Assembly: GCA_023955335.1 (NCBI GenBank)
Contig: JAGSGF010000005.1
Location: forward strand, 40,155-104,154
Origin: Yoonia sp.
GTDB taxonomy: Bacteria > Pseudomonadota > Alphaproteobacteria > Rhodobacterales > Rhodobacteraceae
Direction of reading: 5' to 3'
DNA: 64,000 nucleotides
The notes under the pieces were generated by a model. It was not told the origin of the DNA. It ran no database searches and saw only the letters and a list, made by a program, of their open reading frames with translations. Positions 19,729 through 27,809 of this stretch are shown one piece after another. Numbering within the stretch: position 1 is the first letter of the stretch; the number at the start of each line of letters is the position of its first letter. The position numbers were made by a program, and so were the translations under genes.

Positions 19729-20405
19729 GACCGTTCACGCAGCTTGGTGACCAAGGCAGTCCAGCCACCGGGTGCGGCGATCGTGGACACGGAAAACCCG
19801 AATACAAAGGCCGCCAGTTCAGCGATCCAAACAGGGCTCGACCCGAACAGGAGGCCAAATAGCAGCTGCAGACCAAGCAGAAAGCCAATCAGCTGAAATG
19901 CTTTCAACTGGCTTTGCCCTGACGCCCCAAGGTGCAGCCAGATCAGATAGGTATAGGCGCCAATTAGCCCGTAAACGGCAGGGTATATCCCCAAAAGCGG
20001 TATATTTCTTTCGGCGAATAGACCGAAAACCACAGCGCCAAAGATCATCGACCCAAAGACGACCAGCAAAACGGCACCTGCGCTGAACACGTCCCCCACA
20101 AATTTGCCCAAAGCCAACAAAAGGGCGGCCGCAAACAACGCTTGGGTAAAGCTGGCGTGTACGAATCCATAGGTCACGAACCGCTTGATCAGGTTCAGGC
20201 TGTAATCCCCAACGCTCATGACACGGTCCAAGACGGCGGGTGAAAACCCATAGTCCTGCATCGCAGCCAATCGCCAACCGATTCCCTGTGGACCCCCGAT
20301 CATGCCTGCGGCGGCAGCAGACAAAACCAATTCGACCAAGACCACGATCAGGCACAGCACGATCACCACAGGCGGGATCGGATTGACGGCGGGTTCATGT
20401 TGCAT
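19725..20405 (-). CDS. Rhomboid-fold membrane protein lacking the catalytic Ser-His pair
   Basis: A 226-residue protein with about six membrane helices and a rhomboid layout: YGFVHASFTQALFAA (residues 79-93) matches the conserved helix-2 histidine region and YGLIGAYTYL (145-154) matches the segment after the active site. However, the GxSG site reads G139-I-Y-P, so the serine is Tyr141. The helix-6 AH motif reads AE (Glu196). It is therefore probably an inactive rhomboid, likely a chaperone or binding protein. I chose ATG 20405; the open frame extends 35 codons upstream into the trpS leader but without a plausible start. It overlaps murJ by four bases, tail to tail. Confidence 0.75.
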   Translation of the reverse strand: MQHEPAVNPIPPVVIVLCLIVVLVELVLSAAAAGMIGGPQGIGWRLAAMQDYGFSPAVLDRVMSVGDYSLNLIKRFVTYGFVHASFTQALFAAALLLALGKFVGDVFSAGAVLLVVFGSMIFGAVVFGLFAERNIPLLGIYPAVYGLIGAYTYLIWLHLGASGQSQLKAFQLIGFLLGLQLLFGLLFGSSPVWIAELAAFVFGFSVSTIAAPGGWTALVTKLRERS

Positions 20406-20494
20406 GGGCGTACCTATCGGAGCGGTTGAAATTCTAGGGTCGGTCTGGCATGGGTATGCGCAATTGACCCATAAATCCAGACCGGACCGATCCC

Positions 20495-21511
20495 ATGACA
20501 GATACCACATTCACACCGCGCGTTTTTTCAGGGATAAAACCCTCTGGTGGCTTACAACTTGGCAACTATCTAGGCGCGATCAAACGGTTCGTGGGCATGC
20601 AAGGGCAGATGGAAACCATTTATTGCGTCGTCGACATGCATGCGATCACAGTTTGGCAGGATCCCGCCGAGCTTGCGAATGCCACACGCGAAGTGGCTGC
20701 CGGGTATTTGGCCGCAGGCCTTGATCCAGAAAAATCCATCTTGTTCAACCAGTCGCAAGTGTCTGCCCATGCAGAGCTTGGCTGGATCTTCAACTGCGTC
20801 GCACGTGTCGGTTGGATGAACCGCATGACCCAATTCAAGGACAAGGCTGGCAGCAACGCAGAGAAACATTCACTTGGGCTTTATGCCTATCCTGCGCTGA
20901 TGGCGGCTGACATTTTGCTGTACCACGCGACGCATGTGCCCGTGGGCGAAGACCAAAAACAGCACGTCGAGCTAACCCGCGACATCGCGGCAAAGTTCAA
21001 CCATGACTATAAGGTGGATTTCTTTCCGATAACCACGCCGGTGATCGATGGCCCTGCGACCCGCGTAATGAACCTGCGCGACGGGACCAAAAAGATGTCC
21101 AAGTCCGGGGAAAGCGACATGGAACGCATCAACATGACCGATGATGCAGACAAAATCGCTAAGAAGTTCAAAAAGGCGAAGACAGACCCAGAACCATTGC
21201 CAGAGACCGTCGAAGGGCTGGCTGATCGCCCAGAAGCACGCAATCTGGTCGAAATCTACGCGGCGCTGAACGACACAACTGCAGCAGATGTTATGGCCGA
21301 ATACGCAGGTGCACAGTGGGGCCGGTTTAAGCCCGCGCTGGCCGATCTTGCAGTGTCCAAATTGGCGCCAATTTCTACAGAGATGGCCCGCTTCATGGAC
21401 GACCCTGCCGAGATTGACCGCATCTTGGGCGGCGGCGCCGCGCGCGCACGCGAAATCGCCGAGCCAATCCTGCGGAAAACCTACGACATCGTTGGCATGC
21501 TGCGCAGCTAA
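20495..21511 (+). CDS. trpS: Tryptophanyl-tRNA synthetase
   Basis: Class I aminoacyl-tRNA synthetase charging tRNA-Trp; 338 residues, the usual bacterial length. The HIGH-equivalent lies in [17 protein letters not shown], the tryptophan-pocket block is [15 protein letters not shown], and the KMSKS loop is [10 protein letters not shown]. The C-terminal helix set [13 protein letters not shown] is typical. It is divergent from the rhomboid-like gene and precedes uspA by 60 bases. Confidence 0.97.
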   Translation: MTDTTFTPRVFSGIKPSGGLQLGNYLGAIKRFVGMQGQMETIYCVVDMHAITVWQDPAELANATREVAAGYLAAGLDPEKSILFNQSQVSAHAELGWIFNCVARVGWMNRMTQFKDKAGSNAEKHSLGLYAYPALMAADILLYHATHVPVGEDQKQHVELTRDIAAKFNHDYKVDFFPITTPVIDGPATRVMNLRDGTKKMSKSGESDMERINMTDDADKIAKKFKKAKTDPEPLPETVEGLADRPEARNLVEIYAALNDTTAADVMAEYAGAQWGRFKPALADLAVSKLAPISTEMARFMDDPAEIDRILGGGAARAREIAEPILRKTYDIVGMLRS

Positions 21512-21571
21512 CAGTTGCCAGTCGGTGCGCCTTGGGTCACACTTATCCACGAACCACTTGAGGAAGACACC

Positions 21572-22027
21572 ATGCGCAAGTTTCTCGTCGTATTGGATGA
21601 CAGTCGTGAATGCCTGAACGCAATGCGCTTTGCCGCGATGCGTGCTGCCCATTCGGGTGGCGGCGTTGCAGTGTTGTCAATTATCGAGCCCGAAGAATTT
21701 AACCACTGGATCGGCGTTGGCGAATTGATGCGCGAAGAAGCCCGCGAGCGGATCGAGGTTCACTTTGAGGTCTTCGCAAAGTGGATGCGCGACAAGCAAA
21801 ACATCGACCCCGAATTAATTATTCGCGAAGGCGAACCCCTGACCGAGATTATGGCCCAGATCAATGAAGACACCGAAATTGGCGTTTTGGTCTTGGGCGC
21901 GGGCACGGACAATAAGGGTCCCGGTCCTCTTGTGACTGCCCTGTCGCGGCAATCCGGTAGCTTGCCCGTCCCGATTACAATCGTACCCGGCGACTTGTCA
22001 AAAGAGTGGCTCGAGGCGATCACCTGA
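21572..22027 (+). CDS. Universal stress protein (UspA family)
   Basis: A 151-residue cytoplasmic protein of the Usp fold. It begins with the usual beta-strand and DxS start (FLVVLDDSRECLNAMRFA) and ends with ITIVPGDLS. The ATP-binding G-2x-G-9x-G(S/T) motif is visible in modified form around LGAGTDNKGPGPLVTALSR. These proteins aid survival under stress by unclear mechanisms. ATG 21572 has GAGGAAG six bases upstream. A strong hairpin (22057-22078) lies 30 bases after the stop. Confidence 0.88.
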   Translation: MRKFLVVLDDSRECLNAMRFAAMRAAHSGGGVAVLSIIEPEEFNHWIGVGELMREEARERIEVHFEVFAKWMRDKQNIDPELIIREGEPLTEIMAQINEDTEIGVLVLGAGTDNKGPGPLVTALSRQSGSLPVPITIVPGDLSKEWLEAIT

Positions 22028-22056
22028 TTCACAAACAGCCTCTGATGTCTCAAAAC

Positions 22057-22078
22057 AAAGCGGTGCATGCGCCGTTTT
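22057..22078 (+). terminator. Probable intrinsic terminator after uspA
   Basis: AAAGCGGTGC pairs with GCGCCGTTTT (ten base pairs with two G-U wobbles and a very short AT centre) and ends in four T. Its position 30 bases after the uspA stop fits transcription termination, although the T-run is short. Confidence 0.5.
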
Positions 22079-22463
22079 CGTTGAAGAATCGGCCGATATT
22101 GCGCTGATGCGCTAGTCACAAACGCGCGACGATGCTGAAACAATCAAGATAAATCACCCATCACGCTTTTGCGCGTGACCTGCAATCGTGATCGACGAAA
22201 TCAGATCACTGCTATGTAGATGGCCGTAAAGCGCCCAATTTACCTCGGTTTTCGCACACCACTGCAGGCTTTAAGTGCGCACATAAACAGAACGGTGACA
22301 CGTCACGATATGTTCAATTTCAAGGGTTTTTGCCCATCACAATGTCATCGTTTTTTCGTGATCTCCGGCCCCCTTCCGCGTTCACATATTATGCCACATT
22401 CTTGAAAAATCGACAGCGTCAATCGTCGCAACAAGCAAACCAACACTGTAGAAAGGCAACATC
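22079..22463. other. Non-coding interval before the small secreted protein gene
   Basis: About 385 bases with no convincing coding frame. Two small dyads are present: TCACGC/GCGTGA around a six-base loop (22161-22178) and GTGAC-AC-GTCAC (22295-22306). The stretch is AT-richer than neighbouring genes and probably holds the promoter and leader of the gene at 22464; a small RNA cannot be excluded. Confidence 0.4.
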
Positions 22464-22796
22464 ATGTCCATTAAAAAATTCGCACTGATCGTTGCTGCAC
22501 TTGCAGCAACTGCTTCGACAGCCTCCGCAGACAGCTACTTTGAGATCGGGACCAACCGCGACCGCGGCACGATATTGGATCTTGGTCTTGTGCGCGCTGA
22601 TGCTGACGGCATTGTCAGCATCTATGACTATACAAACGGCGTCCAAGGCGCGCTGCTGGGGTCAAAAACAGTCTTCGCGGGTGCAAACCCCGATGTGCGC
22701 GTCAACGTTGGCAACAACAACGCCTACGCCGTGCTCGCGGTTCTGGAAGTAAACGGCCAAGCCGTGACATCCAAGGACTTCGATCTCGTGAAATAA
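22464..22796 (+). CDS. Small secreted protein of unknown function
   Basis: A 110-residue protein that I do not recognise as a named family. The N-terminus KKFALIVAALAATASTASADS is a clean signal peptide. The mature part (about 88 residues) is rich in Gly, Asp and Val, lacks cysteines and is predicted mostly beta (ILDLGLVRADADGIVSIYDY, then DVRVNVGNNNAYAVLAVLEV). It has a good GAAAGGCAACATC ribosome-binding region, a long upstream untranslated region and a strong terminator of its own, so it is a stand-alone, probably well expressed gene. Confidence 0.75.
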   Translation: MSIKKFALIVAALAATASTASADSYFEIGTNRDRGTILDLGLVRADADGIVSIYDYTNGVQGALLGSKTVFAGANPDVRVNVGNNNAYAVLAVLEVNGQAVTSKDFDLVK

Positions 22797-22823
22797 GCCG
22801 TTTGCGCGTTTACGAATGACCCG

Positions 22824-22866
22824 CAGCGGGTTGGCCGTTCTCTCTGGCCAACCCGCTGGGGTATTT
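22824..22866 (+). terminator. Intrinsic terminator after the small secreted protein gene
   Basis: A perfect 13-bp stem, CAGCGGGTTGGCC (22824-22836) with its complement (22846-22858) and a nine-base loop, followed by GGGTATTTT. It lies 28 bases after the stop codon at 22796. Confidence 0.8.
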
Positions 22867-22939
22867 TAGAATAGTTCCAAACCTTGACGTGACCACCCAG
22901 CGGGCGCATATCTAGCATCTAGATAGAAAGGTTGATCCA

Positions 22940-23503
22940 ATGTTCATCCAAACCGAATCCACGCCAAACCCTGCGACACTGAAATTTCTACCCGGCCAGA
23001 ACGTTCTGGATATGGGGACAGCGGATTTCCCGACACCAGAGGCAGGCGCGCATTCTCCTCTGGCTGCACGTATCTTTGCAGTGGGCAGCGTCACGGGCGT
23101 GTTTTTCGGCACCGATTTTGTGACCGTCACCAAAGATGACGCCACCCAATGGGATCACATCAAGCCTGCGATCCTTGGTGCGATCATGGAACATTTTCAG
23201 TCCGGTCAGCCCGTAATTGCGGAAAACCACTCACCCGCGTCCGGCCACGCCGAACACACCGGTGAAGACGGCGCGATTGTGGATCAGATCAAAGAATTGC
23301 TTGACACGCGGGTCCGCCCTGCGGTGGCCCAAGACGGCGGCGACATCACATTCCACGGCTTTGATCGCGGCGTTGTCTACCTGCACATGCAGGGCGCTTG
23401 CGCTGGCTGCCCATCGTCCACGCTGACCCTGAAAATGGGCATCGAGAACCTGCTGCGTCACTACATCCCAGAAGTCGTTGAAGTCCGCCCAGTCGCGGCT
23501 TAG
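22940..23503 (+). CDS. NfuA/NifU-type iron-sulfur cluster carrier
   Basis: Scaffold or carrier that delivers Fe-S clusters to target enzymes. The 187-residue protein has an N-terminal Nfu_N domain (FIQTESTPNPATLKFLPGQ, a signature of the mitochondrial/alphaproteobacterial Nfu group) and a C-terminal NifU-like domain with the cluster-binding CAGCPSS motif near residue 155. Length and order match human NFU1. It would serve the Fe-S enzymes in this window such as SdhB. It is monocistronic or leads the tsaB-rimI pair. Confidence 0.94.
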   Translation: MFIQTESTPNPATLKFLPGQNVLDMGTADFPTPEAGAHSPLAARIFAVGSVTGVFFGTDFVTVTKDDATQWDHIKPAILGAIMEHFQSGQPVIAENHSPASGHAEHTGEDGAIVDQIKELLDTRVRPAVAQDGGDITFHGFDRGVVYLHMQGACAGCPSSTLTLKMGIENLLRHYIPEVVEVRPVAA

Positions 23504-23576
23504 ACTGTGACCAGTTGCTGAAGTGGCTCAGGGCGTGACTCTCGCATCATCTCAACCAAAGCGGACAAAAGGCGGG

Positions 23577-24257
23577 TTGGATGCCAATATTCTTGCCTTT
23601 GATACGTCCCTCCCCCATTGCGCAGCTGCTTTCTTATGCGACGTGTCAATTTACAAGATGACAGAGGACATTGCGCGTGGGCAGGCAGAGCGCCTTGTCC
23701 CATTGCTCGAAGCCGTCTTGGGGCATTCAAACGCGGACTGGGATAGCCTTGATTTGATCGCGGTCGGGACTGGCCCAGGTAATTTCACAGGAATACGTAT
23801 CGCTGTTTCTGCGGCGCGAGGTCTTGGGCTCGGACTAGGCATTCCTGTGATGGGCGTTTCCATGTTCGATACGGCGCGTTGGCACTTTGGCGTTGGCGAA
23901 GGGCCGTCCGAAATCGTCAGCTTACCAGCCCCCCGTGGACAGGCTTACGTCCAGCATTTTCGGTACGGCAAACCCACTGCACCGCCATCAATCATCCACC
24001 CCGACAACCTGCCCAATGATCTTCAATACCCACTAAATACGGTCGTCATTGGTCATGAGGCCGAAAAACTCTGCGTGGCTGGTCGTGGGTCCCATTGGCA
24101 AGAAGGCAGTGTTGATAACGTGGCCGAAAATATCGCCAGAGCTGCGGATCGTCGCTGGGATTATGGCAAATGGGAACCAGATCCAGCGGCCCCGCTTTAC
24201 GTCCGTGCCGCCGATGCGGCGCCGCCGCGTGATGCCCCGCCGACGATCCTGCCGTGA
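23577..24257 (+). CDS. tsaB: tRNA threonylcarbamoyladenosine biosynthesis protein TsaB
   Basis: Partner of TsaD in the synthesis of t6A at position 37 of ANN-decoding tRNAs. The ASKHA-fold signature ILAFDTSLPHCAAAFL opens the protein and VGTGPGNFTGIRIAVSAARGL follows near residue 70. I place the start at TTG 23577, with AAAGG four bases upstream, because family members begin a few residues before ILAFDTS; GTG codons at 23523 and 23535 would add an unconserved leader. That gives 226 residues. It overlaps rimI by four bases (GTGA), a common pairing. Confidence 0.88.
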   Translation: MDANILAFDTSLPHCAAAFLCDVSIYKMTEDIARGQAERLVPLLEAVLGHSNADWDSLDLIAVGTGPGNFTGIRIAVSAARGLGLGLGIPVMGVSMFDTARWHFGVGEGPSEIVSLPAPRGQAYVQHFRYGKPTAPPSIIHPDNLPNDLQYPLNTVVIGHEAEKLCVAGRGSHWQEGSVDNVAENIARAADRRWDYGKWEPDPAAPLYVRAADAAPPRDAPPTILP

Positions 24258-24664
24258 CACCCGCAGCGCTTGCGCAGACCCATGCGGCGGCGTTTACCCA
24301 GACGCGGCCTTGGTCAGAAACCGAATTCGCGGATCTGTTGGAACAACGGGGCATGATTCTTTGTGGTGACGCAAAGTCATTTATCCTTGGGCGGGTCATC
24401 GGGGACGAAGCAGAACTACTTACGGTCGCGACCCACCCCGCCCACCAGCGTCAGGGGCGTGCGCAGGCTCAGTTAATTGAATTTCTCGGACAGGCCCGTA
24501 CACAAGGTGCGGCAACTGTGTTTCTTGAAGTATCTGAGAACAACGATGCAGCTAAGTCTCTGTATTATAAAGAAGGATTTCATAACGTAGGACACCGCCC
24601 ACGGTATTATGAAACAACAAACGGCGGTAGAGTTGGTGCGGACGTCCTGCGGCTCAAATTCTAG
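24254..24664 (+). CDS. rimI: GNAT acetyltransferase, RimI-like
   Basis: N-acetyltransferase of 136 residues, coupled to tsaB through a GTGA overlap (GTG start). The acetyl-CoA-binding motif is visible as VATHPAHQRQGRAQAQL, where the canonical R/Q-x-x-G-x-G/A is QRQGRA, followed by LEVSENNDAAKSLYYKEGF, the C-terminal block typical of RimI (ribosomal protein S18 alanine acetyltransferase). The tsaB-rimI arrangement supports the name. Confidence 0.88.
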   Translation: MTPAALAQTHAAAFTQTRPWSETEFADLLEQRGMILCGDAKSFILGRVIGDEAELLTVATHPAHQRQGRAQAQLIEFLGQARTQGAATVFLEVSENNDAAKSLYYKEGFHNVGHRPRYYETTNGGRVGADVLRLKF

Positions 24665-24695
24665 TCCTGCGTAAAATTTGTGCACGTCCAACGTG

Positions 24696-24711
24696 TTGAC
24701 CAAAAGGTCAA
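24696..24711. promoter_or_regulatory. Perfect inverted repeat upstream of the BMP transporter operon
   Basis: TTGACC-AAAA-GGTCAA, a perfect 6-bp dyad, lies about 145 bases before the bmp start codon in the 192-base gap between rimI and the transporter operon. It has the shape of a dimeric repressor or activator site. No regulator is assigned. Confidence 0.35.
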
Positions 24712-24856
24712 ATCAGAAGCTGCCAATCAGAAAAAGCGGTTGATCTTTGGAGTCTGACAAGGCCTTATCTTGTGATGGACCGGCAGAGACCGGCTCGGCT
24801 TTTCGGGGGGAAGGTCATTCGACCCCTCCCTCAATCAACGCTCTGGGAGACCAACA

Positions 24857-25852
24857 ATGACACTCATGTCCAAAATGTTCAGCGCAACTGCTGCATTGGC
24901 CCTCACCGCTGGCGCAGCACTTGCTGACCCTGCGATCATCTTTGACCTTGGCGGCAAGTTCGACAAATCGTTCAACGAATCTGCGTTCACTGGCGCACAG
25001 CGGTGGGCCGACGAAACTGGCGGTTCATTCGACGAAGTTGAACTGCAGTCCGATGCACAGCGCGAGCAGGCTTTGCGCCGCTTTGCTGAAAACGGCAACA
25101 ACCCAATCGTGATGGCTGGCTTTGCATTCGCAACAGCACTGGAAGAAGTCGCTGCAGACTATCCAGACACAAAGTTCGCAATCATCGATATGGTCGTCGA
25201 CCAGCCAAACGTTCGTTCAGTGGTCTTTTCTGAAGAGCAGGGGTCTTACCTTGTAGGCATGTTGGCTGCGATGGCGTCTAAAACAGACACTGTTGGCTTT
25301 ATCGGCGGCATGGACATCCCACTGATCCGCAACTTTGCATGTGGCTACGCTCAAGGCGTCTTGGCCGTGAACGCAGACGCAAAAGTGATTTCAAACATGA
25401 CGGGCACGACACCCGCGGCTTGGAACGACCCGGTAAAAGGCTCCGAGCTGACATTGGCGCAGAAATCCCAAGGCGCTGACGTGGTTTACGCAGCAGCTGG
25501 CGGCACAGGCGTTGGCGTTCTGCAGACAGCAGCCGACAACGACATGCTTTCCATCGGCGTCGACAGCAACCAGAACTACCTGCACTCGGGCAAAGTTCTG
25601 ACATCCATGCTTAAGCGCGTTGATAACGCTGTTTACGATGCATTCACTGCAGGCGGTGATCTGGAGTCAGGCTTCAATGTCATGGGTCTTGCAAATGGCG
25701 GCGTAGGTTACGCAGTTGACGAGCACAACGAAGCTTTGATCTCAGCCGAAATGTCTGCTGCCGTTGAAGCGGCTAAGGCTTCCATCGTCGCGGGCGACAT
25801 CATGGTGCACAACTACAACTCTGACGAAACCTGCCCGGCGCTCGACTTTTAA
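24857..25852 (+). CDS. BMP family ABC transporter substrate-binding protein (nucleoside type)
   Basis: Periplasmic binding protein of the basic-membrane-protein/PnrA family, which binds purine nucleosides. The 331-residue protein has a signal peptide (MFSATAALALTAGAALA) and the family features IIFDLGGKFDKSFNESAF, GSYLVGMLAAMASKTDTVGFIGGMD and DVVYAAAGGTGVGVLQ. It is the first gene of an operon with an ATPase and two permeases. A hairpin after its stop codon may hold back downstream transcription, giving excess binding protein. A ribosome-binding GGGAG lies eight bases before ATG 24857. Confidence 0.93.
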   Translation: MTLMSKMFSATAALALTAGAALADPAIIFDLGGKFDKSFNESAFTGAQRWADETGGSFDEVELQSDAQREQALRRFAENGNNPIVMAGFAFATALEEVAADYPDTKFAIIDMVVDQPNVRSVVFSEEQGSYLVGMLAAMASKTDTVGFIGGMDIPLIRNFACGYAQGVLAVNADAKVISNMTGTTPAAWNDPVKGSELTLAQKSQGADVVYAAAGGTGVGVLQTAADNDMLSIGVDSNQNYLHSGKVLTSMLKRVDNAVYDAFTAGGDLESGFNVMGLANGGVGYAVDEHNEALISAEMSAAVEAAKASIVAGDIMVHNYNSDETCPALDF

Positions 25853-25874
25853 GTCGACCTGACGGGGTATCATT

Positions 25875-25905
25875 GGGCCGCGCTGGCGACGGCGCGGCCC
25901 CTTTC
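25875..25905 (+). terminator. Partial terminator/attenuator inside the BMP operon
   Basis: GGGCCGCGC (25875-25883) pairs perfectly with GCGCGGCCC (25892-25900) around an eight-base loop, followed by CTTTCAGTT. It sits between the binding-protein gene and the rest of the operon. A weak T-run suggests partial read-through or 3'-end stabilisation rather than a full stop. Confidence 0.55.
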
Positions 25906-25923
25906 AGTTAAGGGGGCGACACG

Positions 25924-26277
25924 ATGACAAAAGCGATTGAAGACTTCTTTGCGGCGTGGGCCGTAGAAGACGCGGATAAACGTGCTGACATGATCAAAGG
26001 CGCCGTAGCCGAGCCTGTGTTCTACGCCGATCCACGTACGTCAGATCCGGTCACATCGATGGACGCCCTGCTCGCATACGTTGGCATGTTTTCCCAAATG
26101 GCCCCCGGTATGGCCGTGGCCGCAACGAACATATCCACCACCCTGACATTCGCCCGCGCGACAGTGCAATTTGGTGAAGGCGAGCGCAGCCAGACAGGCC
26201 AATATATGGTCGACCTTGATGCGGACGGTAAAATCACCCGCTGCGTCGGCTTCATCGGCATGGGAGAACCTTCATGA
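25924..26277 (+). CDS. NTF2-like/SnoaL-type small protein in the BMP operon
   Basis: A 117-residue cytoplasmic protein. The arrangement IEDFFAAWAVEDADKRADMI, EPVFYADPRTSDPV, MDALLAYVGMF and the C-terminal DADGKITRCVGFIG fits the NTF2/SnoaL fold, a cone-shaped pocket used by small-molecule isomerases and hydrolases. Its role with a nucleoside transporter is unknown. It overlaps the ATPase gene by four bases (ATGA), so it is part of the operon. No catalytic residues can be assigned with confidence. Confidence 0.7.
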   Translation: MTKAIEDFFAAWAVEDADKRADMIKGAVAEPVFYADPRTSDPVTSMDALLAYVGMFSQMAPGMAVAATNISTTLTFARATVQFGEGERSQTGQYMVDLDADGKITRCVGFIGMGEPS

Positions 26278-27809
26278 CAACTGCCCCCGCTATTGAGCTC
26301 AAAGGGATTTCCAAATCCTTTGGACCGGTCCACGCCAACAAAGACATCTCAATCCGCGTGATGCCAGGCACGATCCACGGGATCATTGGGGAAAACGGGG
26401 CGGGCAAATCGACGCTGATGTCAATTCTGTACGGATTTTATAAGGCCGACGCTGGTGAGATTTTCATCTCCGGTCAGAAAACTGCCATCCCCGACAGCCA
26501 AGCCGCTATCGCCGCGGGCATCGGCATGGTGTTCCAGCACTTTAAGCTGGTCGAAAATTTCACCGTCCTCGAAAACGTCGTGCTTGGGGCAGAGGACAGC
26601 GGGCTTTTGCGCCCCTCTTTGGCCCGTGCACGCCGCGAGCTGAAGGCGCTGGCTGATGAATACGAGCTGAACGTGGACCCCGACGCAGTTGTAGAAGATA
26701 TCGGCGTCGGCATGCAGCAGCGGGTTGAGATCCTCAAGGCGCTGTACCGCCGCGCCGACATCCTGATCTTGGATGAACCCACTGGCGTGCTGACCCCTGC
26801 GGAAGCCGACCACCTGTTTCGCATCCTTGAAAACCTTAAGCGTGAGGGCAAAACGATCATCTTGATCACCCACAAACTGCGCGAAATTATGGATGCGACC
26901 GACACCGTCAGCGTGATGCGACGCGGCGAGATGACCGCAACTGTGAAAACGTCAGAGACAAGCCCGCAAAAGCTGGCTGAACTGATGGTCGGTCGCAAGG
27001 TTCTGCTGCAAGTCGAAAAAGCCCCTGCGCAAGTCGGCAAAGTTATCCTTGATGTGAAAAACCTGAACGTCACTGATGAAAAAGGCGTGCACCGCGTCAA
27101 AGAGGTTAACTTTAACGTGCGTGCCGGCGAAATCCTCGGGATCGCAGGCGTATCGGGCAACGGACAATCTGAACTGCTCGAAGTCCTTGGCGGCTATGAA
27201 AAAGGCACCGGAACAATTACCGTCAATGGCCAGACGATCGACCTAACAGGGGCGAAATCCGACGGACGGTCACGGCGTGAACGCGGCATTGCCCACGTCC
27301 CCGAAGATCGCCAGCGCGAAGGTCTGATCATGGACTATCACGCATGGGAAAACGTCGCCTTTGGCTATCACCACGACCCGAAATACCAGCGCGGCATGTT
27401 CATGGACAACGCAGCAATTAAAGCCGACACGCTTGAGAAAATGGAGCGGTTCGACGTGCGCCCCCCTGATCCACGCCTTGCGGCCAAGTCATTTTCCGGC
27501 GGCAACCAACAGAAAATCGTTTTGGCCCGTGAAATTGAACGCAACCCGGACCTGCTGCTGATCGGCCAGCCGACACGCGGCGTCGACATTGGCGCGATCG
27601 AATTTATCCACCAGCAAATTGTGGCCCTGCGCGACCAAGGTAAAGCGATCTTGCTCGTGTCCGTGGAGCTTGAAGAAATCTTGGCCCTGTCCGACCGCAT
27701 CGCCGTGATGTTTGACGGACGGATAATGGGCGAACGGCTACCGCAAGACACCAATGAGCAAGAGCTTGGCATGATGATGGCCGGTATGAACAAAGGGGAA
27801 GCCGCGTAA
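26274..27809 (+). CDS. Nucleoside ABC transporter ATP-binding protein (double cassette)
   Basis: Energy-coupling subunit of the BMP-type transporter, 511 residues with two ABC cassettes. The first (about 1-240) has Walker A GENGAGKST, a signature region VGMQQRVEILKALYR and Walker B ILILDEPTGVLTP. The second (about 255-500) has a modified P-loop GVSGNGQSE, the signature FSGGNQQKIVLAREI and the Walker B region LLLIGQPTRGVD, where the usual D-E is I-G-Q, a variation typical of this family. One base overlaps the first permease (TAATG). Confidence 0.94.
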   Translation: MTTAPAIELKGISKSFGPVHANKDISIRVMPGTIHGIIGENGAGKSTLMSILYGFYKADAGEIFISGQKTAIPDSQAAIAAGIGMVFQHFKLVENFTVLENVVLGAEDSGLLRPSLARARRELKALADEYELNVDPDAVVEDIGVGMQQRVEILKALYRRADILILDEPTGVLTPAEADHLFRILENLKREGKTIILITHKLREIMDATDTVSVMRRGEMTATVKTSETSPQKLAELMVGRKVLLQVEKAPAQVGKVILDVKNLNVTDEKGVHRVKEVNFNVRAGEILGIAGVSGNGQSELLEVLGGYEKGTGTITVNGQTIDLTGAKSDGRSRRERGIAHVPEDRQREGLIMDYHAWENVAFGYHHDPKYQRGMFMDNAAIKADTLEKMERFDVRPPDPRLAAKSFSGGNQQKIVLAREIERNPDLLLIGQPTRGVDIGAIEFIHQQIVALRDQGKAILLVSVELEEILALSDRIAVMFDGRIMGERLPQDTNEQELGMMMAGMNKGEAA

